Shown here one piece after another: positions 56,458-64,000 of a DNA stretch of 64,000 bases. Within the stretch, counting starts at the first letter, position 1, and the number at the start of each line of letters is the position of its first letter. Position numbers and translations under genes: made by a program. The notes under the pieces are model-generated. The model searched no databases, was not told the DNA's origin, and was given only the letters and a program-made list of their open reading frames with translations. The DNA is from Taxillus chinensis (taxonomy: Eukaryota; Streptophyta; Magnoliopsida; Santalales; Loranthaceae): positions 57,198,407-57,262,406 of the forward strand of contig CM042089.1 in NCBI GenBank assembly GCA_023512835.1, in the 5' to 3' direction.

Positions 56458-58431
56458 TGTAATGACCCGTGTGTAGCCCGTGTGTAAGAAGTTAACCACA
56501 AACACCTTGGATGTTGGTGCACAAGTTTGAGGTAAGAGATGAGCCCAAGAGGGGACTTTTGGGAGGTGCATGTGACAAGTGATAACGTACCTTTATGCCC
56601 TAGGAAGATGCTATGCGTATACAGGCGGTTTTAAGCTATTTTGGCTGATCTTGGAGCTCACTTTTGATAGGGTAGATGGCCTCAAACAATTGGCATGCAA
56701 GAACAAAAGTTTCATAGAATGAGGTCCTCTACCTACCACAGAAATTTTAGAGCATTTGGAGCTGCACGTGAATTCACCCATTTCACGTGCAAGCATATTT
56801 TTGCTTCTCAGACCTCTACAAGATGCAAGGAGGCTTGGGGTGAAGTTTGAGTGCATTTGGAGCTGCACGCCGATTGGGGAATTGGCATTCAAATTGGCAT
56901 GCAGGCATGTTTTTGCATGGTTACCTTGGTTTTGTCATTCTAATGATTTTTCCCCAAAGGAACATGTTGGAATTGTGGATATTTTGGCGTGTATGGAAGC
57001 GAGAAGGTGGTAGCTTGTGTAATCAAAACTACGTCGTTTTGATCCTAGGTATCACTTAATCAAAACTACGTCGTTTTGATAGTGGGAGGTCTATATAAGG
57101 ATGAGGAGACTCCTTGTTCTAGGGTTAGGGGTTTTTCAGCCACTGCAGCCGTCGTGGAGAGAGAGAGAGCTAGAGAGAGGGAAAGGAGGAGAACTGCCGG
57201 TTGCTGCTGGAGCGTCTTGCGTGGGGAGGACGGCGTCTAGCGCGGGAGCAAGGAGGATCTTCTTTAAGGTAGGGGTTCTGTATCACCTGGTCTGTTCCCG
57301 GGTTAGGCCCTGTGTAGAGGATTTATCGAGTTTCTATTGCTATTGCTATATTATTTATATGTAAATTCATATAGGTGTGACCTCCTATATGAATGTTGGC
57401 CTTCAAATGGCGGTTTTTGATGTATTTTGGTGTTGGATGGTGAGTGCATATCAAGTGTTCGATAAAATGCTTGTGTGAATATGTCTGTGTGAATATGCCT
57501 AGTATGTGTTTGATAATATGCCTGTGTGGCTGGGTTTGTGGGTTTGTGAATGTATGCATGTTAAGCGTTTGGTAAAATACCTGTGAGACTCTGCATGTCA
57601 AGTGTTTGATTTTATGCCTGATGGGCTGTGCGGACTAAGTGTTTGGTATTATGCCTGGGAAAGTGTGTATGCTACGTGTTTGGTTTAATGCCGTGTGACC
57701 TTGTATCTTTGTGTTTGTGGAACCCGGTGGCCGTGGAAGCCCGGACTGGAACTGTTAGCCTATATGGCCGTGGATATGTTAGCCCGTGTGGCTAATCCTG
57801 AGAGGCTGTGGATATGTTACCCGTGTGGCTAAGCCTATATGGCCGTGGATATGTTAGCCCGTGTGGCTAAGCCTGAGAGGCTGTGGATATGTTAGCCCGT
57901 GTGGCTAAGCCGAGTGTTGTGGATATGTTAGCCTATATGGCTAAGCTGTATATGGCCGTGGATATATGTGTGCCGTGTCATTGTGGAACACAATCTGTTT
58001 ATATCTTATTGTCACTACACTGCACCTGTACACACCCTCATGTAGGCACTAGGAGCATGGGATGGGTTGGGGAGACATGATCCCTACTGAGCTGTGGTTG
58101 CTCACCCCTCCCTCTATGTTGTGTTTTCTTTCAGGAACATACAGGCGTTAGGTGGGACCCCAAGGTGGAAGACCCTATTTACTTTACTGTCTTTCATTTA
58201 TGTTATTTTATGGGAGTTGATGTAACCCAGTGGGGAGATATTGTAAGAAGGAGTTTAATGTGATAAAAGCATGTTTTGGATACATTTGTTATGTTTAGAC
58301 TCAATAAATATATGATTTTGTCTCTGAAAATAAAGTGTGAAGTGTATGTTGTATCATACCCCTTTATCCAAACCCGGGTAAAGGGAGGGTCACATTCCGG
58401 TCTCCTCGGGTTGGAAATCCGGGGCGTGATA
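56458..58431 (+). repeat. Element B 3' LTR
   Basis: 1974 bp, ending GGGGCGTGATA (C-to-T in the last CA). Palindromes are at 57025-57040 and 57062-57077, TATATAAG at 57092-57099. The array at about 57750-57970 has one more roughly 35-bp unit than the 5' LTR, accounting for most of the length difference. Confidence 0.93.
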
Positions 58432-58436
58432 AGACC

Positions 58437-59035
58437 GCTACCGACTAAGCAGCTTAAGTTATAACACGCGTTATTACCACACAAGTCCATTGGTTCACAT
58501 TTAACGGACTATACCAATTTTTTACATTCCATTGCATTGCTCATAACCACGCTTATTTCACAAAGTACCAAACAAATCACATGCTCAACCATTCACAGAA
58601 CACCAACATTATTGTATATTTAATTTATTTAATTTTTTTATTATGATTATTTTTTTTTTAACAGTTCACAAGCCTCAAGTTTCCCTACACACAGTTTCAA
58701 TTCCACAATTTCTTTTCCTTGCTTTCATGTTCAAATTACCACAAAAGATCAGAGTTGCATAGATTAACACTTTATCATGTTATTCATGCATTCCTACCAC
58801 ATATACAACTTAATCACAGTTCCCACACGATCACACATGAGCAACATATGCAACTAGTGCCCTAATGCCAATGCATGCAAATCCTACCACAAGACTGGAC
58901 TACCCCAAGTACACCTTGGAGGCTCCAAGAGGACCATGTTGATCAGGCACGTCCCTCCAGGCTCCTCCAAAGGACTCAAGATAACCAAGTCCGCCCACTA
59001 CCCTAGGCCAACTAGACCATGCTCTGATACCATAC
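58437..59035 (-). mobile_element. Element C 5' leader and interior start, right of B
   Basis: Reverse complement of B 51857-52437: the PBS side at the right, then the block TGGCCTAGG...GTGGGCGGACTTGG, then the A/T-rich stretch equivalent to the poly(A) of A (here AATTTTTTTATTATG... at about 58620-58660). Confidence 0.85.
59021..59032 (-). promoter_or_regulatory. Element C primer-binding site (tRNA-iMet)
   Basis: The minus strand reads TGGTATCAGAGC three bases inside the LTR end at 59036. Confidence 0.93.
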
Positions 59036-60270
59036 TGTCACGCCCCGGTTTTCCAACCCGAGGAGACCGGAACGTGACCCTCCCTTTACCCAGGTTTGGA
59101 TAAAGGGGTAGGATACAACATACACTTCACATTTTATTTTCAGAGACCAAAATCACATAATTATTAAATTCAAACCACATGCCTTTATTATGTTTCAAAC
59201 TTCATTACAAAATCTCCCCGCTGGGGTTAGAAGGCCTCAACGAAATTACATAACACAAATTACATAACATAAAACAAAGCCACAAAACGGAACTCCTCCA
59301 CCTAGGTGTTCCCACCTAACGCCTGTAGGTTCCTACAAGAAAACACACCACGGTAGGAGGGGTGAGCAACCACGGCTCGTTAGGGATCATGTCTCCCCAA
59401 CCCATCCCATGCTCCTAGCATCTACATGACATGTGTACGAGTGCGGTGTCGTGATACATTCCAACAGATATAATAACAAACCACCAGCAAATACAATCAT
59501 TTCTACATTCACACAGGCTAACACTTTAACCATAAGTGATTTAACCGCCTCTTCAGGCCAATGATTCAAGGGATTTAACCGCCTCTTCAGGCCAATGATT
59601 CAAGTGATTTAACCGCCTCTTCAGGCCAATGATTCAAGTGATTTAACCGCCTCTTTAGGCCAATGATTCAAGGGATTTAACCGCCTCTTCAGGCATAGTT
59701 TCCACAGCCTCACAAGGCTAACACAAAACAGTCCCAGGCTTCCACGACCACCGGGTGTACAAGCAAACACGCAAGACATAAGGCCATACAGGCATAACAT
59801 CAAACACTTAATATGCTTAGTCACACGGGAATAACGTCGAACACTTAGCATGCATATATTCATAGGCTCACAAACCCAGCCACACAGATATTATTTCAAA
59901 CACATAATATGCATAGCCTCACAGGCATTATTTCAAACACGTTCTGAGCATACACACAGGCATATTCGCACAGGCATTTTATCGAACACTTAACATGCAC
60001 TAACCACCCAACCTTAGAAATCACACCAAAACGCCACTGAAGGCCAACATTCATATAGGAGGTCACAACTATATGAATTTACATATAAATAATATAACAA
60101 TAACAATAGAAACTCGAGAAACCCTCTACACAGGGGCCTAACCCCGGACATGGACCAGGTGAGACAGAACCCCTACCTTGAAAACGTCCTCCAGCTCTTG
60201 CTTCCACGCTAGACGTTGTCTTCCCCACGCATGACGCTCCGGCAGCAAGCCAGCAGCTCTCCTTCCTTCC

Positions 60271-60304
<34 letters not shown>

Positions 60305-61005
60305 GCGACGGCTGAAAAGAACCCTAACCCTAGAACAAGGAGTCTCCTCATCCTTATATAGACCTCCCACTATCAAAACGACGTAGTTTTGATTAAATGA
60401 AACCCAGTATCAAAACGACGTAGTTTTGATTACACAAGCTACAACCTTTCCGCATCCATACACACCAAAATACTCACTATTCCAACCTGGTCCTTTGGGA
60501 AAAGATGATTAGAATAACAAAACTAAGGTAACCATGCAAAAATATGCCTGCACGCCAATTTGAACGCCAATTCCCCAATTGGCGTGCAGCTCCAAATCCA
60601 CTCAAACTTTACCCCAAGCCTCCTTGCATCTTGTAGAGGCTTGAGAAGCAAAAATATGCCTGCACGTGAAATGGGTGAATTCACGTGCAACTCCAAATGC
60701 TCTGAAATTTCTGTGGTAGGTAGAGGACCTCATTCTAAGCAACTTTTGTTCTTGCACGCCAATTGTTTGAGGCCGTCTACCTTATCAAAAGTGAGCTCCA
60801 ATATCAGCCAAAACAGTTTAAAACCGCCTGTATATGCATAGCATCTTCCTAGGGCATAAATGTACGTTATCACTTGTCACATGCACCTCCCAAAAGTCCC
60901 CTCTTGTGCTCATCTCTTACCTCAAACTTGTGCACCAACATCCAAGGTGTTTGTGGTTAACTTCTTACACACGGGTTACACACGGGTTACACACGGGTCA
61001 TTACA
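59036..61005 (-). repeat. Element C 5' LTR
   Basis: The plus strand runs TGTCACGCCCCGG...GGGTCATTACA. The array AACCGCCTCTTCAGGCCAATGA is at about 59530-59705 and a short CT run (about 60271-60304) replaces the long one of the 3' LTR. An extra ACACGGGTT unit lies near the outer end. TTGGC follows. Confidence 0.92.
60353..60427 (-). promoter_or_regulatory. Element C 5' LTR promoter
   Basis: The complement of TATATAAG is at 60353-60360, with AAAACGACGTAGTTTT at 60375-60390 and 60412-60427. The order is the mirror of the plus-strand LTRs. Confidence 0.82.
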
Positions 61006-61010
61006 TTGGC

Positions 61011-61771
61011 AAACTCCACCAAAGGAAGGTGAGTGGCCCACGAACCCCCAAAATTGAGCTCACAAGCCCTCAATATGTCCTCCATGGTCTGATTCGTCCT
61101 CTCAGTCTGGCCATCAGTCTCAGGGTGAAAGGCTGTACTCAAGTTAAGCTTTGTCCCCATAGCTTCCTGCAAACCTGCCCAAAATCTGGAAGTGAACCGC
61201 GAATCCCGGTCAGACACAATTGATGATGGTACTCCATGCAGTCTCACAATTTCGTTCAGATATAGCTGACTCAAAGCTCCAATGGAATGCCGCTCTCGCA
61301 CAGCAAGAAAATGGGCCGACTTGGTCAGCCGGTCCACAATTACCATATCATGTTCTTCCGCCTAGTGGTGGGTGGAAGACTAGTCACAAAGTCCATCGCT
61401 ATGAGGTCCCACTTCCATTCGGCTATTGGCAACGGCTGTAACATGGCCGCCGGCCGCTGATGCTCAGCCTTCACCTGCTGACACGTAAGGCACCTCGAAA
61501 CAAAAGCAGCCACATCTCGTTTCATCGCAGGCCACCAAAAATGCCCTCGGAGTGCGTGGTACATATTCGTACCCCCTGGATGCACAGCAACTCTAGACTG
61601 ATGAAACTCCCTTATCACCCCATCCCGAAGAGATGCAGTCACTACCAGCCGCCCCTGGAAAGACAACTCATGATCAGGACCCTCTGTCCAATCCTCAGGT
61701 AGCTCACCAGCCGCAATACGGGCACGGAGGACCTCCCGGACGCGCTGGTACATCTCAGGCACAACAACCAT
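61011..61771 (-). pseudogene. Chromovirus D integrase N-terminal zinc finger and catalytic core
   Basis: On the minus strand from 61771: REFHQSRVAVHPGGTNMYH and SRCLTCQQVK supply the HHCC zinc finger; WDLIAMDFVTSLP carries the first catalytic Asp. After a frame break near 61345 come VDRLTKSAHFLAVRE, VSDRDSRFTSRFWAGLQ (second Asp), FHPETDGQTERTNQT (Glu) and LRACELNFGGSWATHLPLVE. The sequence then meets element C and resumes at 44119. All three catalytic acids are present; the frame break and insertion inactivate it. Confidence 0.9.
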
Positions 61772-61828
61772 AGGACTCAGGGCTGTCCCACCATCACGAA
61801 CAATAGGCTATAGCTGCAACATCGCCAA

Positions 61829-62311
61829 CTACTCCATCAGCTTCCACTCCCGAACGGCCACCTCAGCCTTCCCTTTCTTGCTCAAAGCGTTAACCACGAC
61901 ATTACCCTTGCCTGGGGTATAGGCAAGAGTGAAATCAATGGTCTGCAAATACTCTACCCATCTCCTCTGCCTCAAATTCAAGTCCTTCTGAGTAAAGATG
62001 TATTGAAGGCTCTTGTGATCTGTGAACACCACAAACTTCTCCCCCAAAAGATAATGCTGCCAACTCTTCAAAGCAAAGATGACAGCCGCCAACTCAAGAT
62101 CATAAGTAGGGTAATTCTGCTCATGAGGTTTCAGCTGCCTCGACCCATATGCTACCACATTGTGCTCCTGCATAAGCACACACCCCAAACCAACCCTGGA
62201 TGCATCACAACACACTTCATATGGGATATCCTCCATGGGTAATCTCAACACAGGTGTAGTGGTCAAACGGGTTTTGAGAGCCTCAAATGCCTGCTGACAC
62301 TTGTCAATCAC
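61829..62311 (-). pseudogene. Chromovirus D RNase H domain
   Basis: Frame from 62311: [39 protein letters not shown] (first acidic residue in CDAS), [15 protein letters not shown] (Glu), [18 protein letters not shown] (Asp), and [15 protein letters not shown] where functional elements have an Asp before ALS. A frame change at about 62308 separates it from the RT connection. It would degrade template RNA during reverse transcription in a D-like particle. Confidence 0.9.
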
Positions 62312-63144
62312 TCAAACTTCACTCCCTTCTGAGTTAACGCTGTCGTAGGAGCTGCCAAACGGGAGAATCCCTCGACAAATCGACGATAATACCCCGCCAA
62401 ACCAAGAAAACTACGAATCTCGAACATGTTGGTTGGCCTCTCCCACGATGCCACAGCCTCAATCTTAGCTGGGTCCACTCTAACTCCCTCGGCTGACACT
62501 ACATGGCCAAGAAAATGAACCTCCTGCATCCAAAACTCGCATTTGCTAAACTTAGCAAACAACTGCTAGTCCCTCAAGGTTTGCAACACTATTGCCAAAT
62601 GTTCCACATGCTCCCTCTCCGTCTTGGAATACACCAAGATATCGTCAATAAACACCACCACGAAAGAATCCAAGTATGGAGCAAAGACTTGGTTCATCAA
62701 ATGCATGAATACTACTGGAGCATTAGTGAGCCCAAAAGGCATCACTACCCGCTCATAGTGCCCGTACCGACACCGAAAAGCAGTCTTGGGGATGTCCTCT
62801 TCTCTAACCCTCAACTGGTGATACCCCGACAACAGATCGATCTTGGAAAACCACCGAGCCCCACTCAATTGGTCGAACAGGTCATCTATCCGAGACAATG
62901 GATACTTGTTCTTCACGGTCACCGAATTCAACTTCCTGTAGTCAATGCAGAGACGAAGTGTGCCATCAGCCTTCTTTGAAAAGAGCACCGGAGCTCCCCA
63001 GGGTGAGGTACTCAGCTTGATATACCCCTGGCCCACCAACTCCTCTATTTGCTTCTGAAGCTCCCTCAACTCTGCTGGCCCCATACGATATGCCACTTGG
63101 GAGATTGGGCCAGTCCCTGGTACCAACTCAATGATGAACTTCAC
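62308..63144 (-). pseudogene. Chromovirus D reverse transcriptase, one in-frame stop
   Basis: From 63144: [120 protein letters not shown]. The catalytic IDD (F-I-D-D form) and the other RT blocks are intact. A TAG at 62563-62565 interrupts [15 protein letters not shown], after which [15 protein letters not shown] and [20 protein letters not shown] follow in the same frame. Close to Tekay/Del-type chromoviruses by motif wording. Confidence 0.92.
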
Positions 63145-63306
63145 ACTCCTCTTAGGAGGTAAACTCCTTAACTGGTCAGGAAAGACATCCTAAAATTGGT
63201 CAACAACAGCTGGCCACACTCTTTTTTCCACTTTCCCTTCCTCAGCAAAAGTCAGGGCTGCCAACCTGTGGGTAATGGAACCCCACTGGTCTAACACTGG
63301 CCCAGC

Positions 63307-63619
63307 TCAACTCGCCTCACAGTCGCACTCTCCTTGCAGGGTGCAAGAGGTCCCTGCAGGTGTCACGAAGGATACACTCCACCAATAACAATCTATCTTG
63401 GCCTGGAAAGCCATAATCCAATCCATACCCAAGATCAGGTCAAACGTACGCAAGGGTATCACACGAAAATCAAAACTAAGCTCAACATCCCCTATAGTTA
63501 GCACGTAGTCACGACAAACACGCGGCACCTCAATCACACCTCCCACCGGAGACTCCATTGCTACGGGTCTCTCTGCCTCAACACATGCTACCCCCAATCC
63601 CTCAATTAGAAGTTCAGCG
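63307..63619 (-). pseudogene. Chromovirus D aspartic protease, C-terminal half
   Basis: Contains VPRVCRDYVLTIGDVELSFD and FRVIPLRTFDLILGMDWI, then FQAKIDCYWWSVSF. ILGMDW followed by the IDC block is the usual end of a gypsy protease. The DTGAS catalytic part is missing because the element is cut at 63619/63620 by the K3 LTR. The linker to RT (63145-63306) has stops. Confidence 0.85.
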
Positions 63620-64000
63620 TGTTGGATCAAACCTAGAATTTCAATGATGCGGATCAAACCTAATGTAATTTGATTTTAGTTGTTTCATGTTTATTTTAAG
63701 TCTGTGGAGAAGATAAAATTGTTATCCGGACCTACTCCTGTAAGAGCAAAGCAAAGGACAGGATACATAATCCTGATCCGGGTCATCATGAGTGTCGTCT
63801 AACACTTGGTAAATAACCAAGTCTTCATCCGGAGTAAGAACCCTCTCGTACGAACTAATCAATTATCAAAAGGACTAAGGATTCGGCGCTCTTATTGTTG
63901 ATTGGACTAAGTCATTTAATGCAGAATGAGAATCTGAGTCTACGCCTCGTACGGAGTAAGAGAGATTTGTTGCAGAGAAAGAATTTAGTCTTTCGCTCTA
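63620..64000 (+). repeat. K3 LTR, 5' part, runs off the window
   Basis: Begins TGTTGGATCAAACCTAGAATT, matching K1 (8189) and K2 (22558), followed by AGGACAGGATACATAATCC and the start of the GGAGTAAG array. It lies inside the D protease gene; CAGCG (63615-63619) would be its left target duplicate. Whether it is a full element or a solo LTR cannot be seen. Confidence 0.7.

Larger units (their letters stand above)
49914..58431 (+). mobile_element. Element B, complete non-autonomous LTR retrotransposon (TSD AGACC)
   Basis: LTRs at 49914-51856 and 56458-58431 flank a 4.6 kb interior with a perfect iMet PBS, gag-like double zinc knuckle, pol-tail remnant and PPT. AGACC flanks it at 49909-49913 and 58432-58436. 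The flanks rejoin element C of the same family in the opposite orientation (GCTACCGACTAAGCAGC side matches the complement of B 52420-52437). It is the innermost insertion of its branch. Confidence 0.93.

Noticed and set aside
11448..59032. TGGTATCAGAGC sites considered as tRNA gene ends
   Set aside because: Each is a 12-base PBS next to an LTR terminus, with no cloverleaf sequence around it.
62503..62979. 158-codon plus-strand frame
   Set aside because: It is antisense to the well-supported reverse transcriptase of D.

Overview
The window looks like heterochromatic, repeat-dense DNA from a plant, probably a eudicot. Almost every assignable base belongs to an LTR retrotransposon or a remnant of one: Ty3/gypsy chromoviruses, Ty1/copia, Athila-like and Tat/Ogre-like pieces. 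I recognise no intact host gene and no rRNA, tRNA or CRISPR. The tRNA-like sequences present are primer-binding sites. Species identity cannot be read from the sequence.

Layout, left third (1-26001). A 4.2 kb block at 1-4232 recurs in direct orientation at 15912-20143. It holds the end of a chromovirus LTR, a Tat/Ogre-like LTR end with PBS, and a minus-strand copia fragment (gag start, PBS, LTR). Between the copies lie: K1 (4233-9433), an LTR-type element with an unusual coding chain (putative plant-transposon-type N-terminal domain, low-complexity linker, Ulp1/C48-like C-terminus); an Athila-like LTR piece (9434-10298); a minus-strand gypsy 5' end I (10299-13790); and the 3' end of chromovirus H (13794-16699). 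K2 (about 20850-26001) is a deleted relative of K1, and its LTR is split by solo LTR J (23180-25316, TSD GAATC).

Right two thirds (26002-64000) form a nest. Minus-strand chromovirus G (3' LTR at 26002) is interrupted by an Athila-like LTR and by F. F is interrupted by D, a minus-strand chromovirus with recognisable protease, RT, RNase H, integrase and C-terminal tail. The 3' LTR of D is split by solo LTR E (TSD ACGCC), which is split by complete element A (32429-41078, TSD ATCTC). The integrase of D is split by element C (44120-61005, TSD TAGGC/TTGGC), which is split by complete element B (49914-58431, TSD AGACC). The protease of D is cut by K3 at 63620.

How the parts relate. A, B and C share LTR termini (TGTAATGACC...GCGTGACA), tRNA-iMet PBS and polypurine tract with the autonomous-type element D. 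They carry no pol domains, only a gag-like segment with two CCHC zinc knuckles plus the last roughly 25 codons of a pol reading frame. They look like non-autonomous derivatives that could have been mobilised in trans by a D-like element. The LTRs share a promoter layout: two copies of a palindrome around AAAACTACGTCGTTTT, then a TATA box, a GA/CT microsatellite, and tandem arrays in the transcribed part.

Caution: many differences between near-identical copies sit at CAG/CTG (CHG) sites, often as CAG or CTG read as CG or CGG. This suggests methylation-associated base-calling error in the assembly, so some apparent frameshifts may be artefacts.
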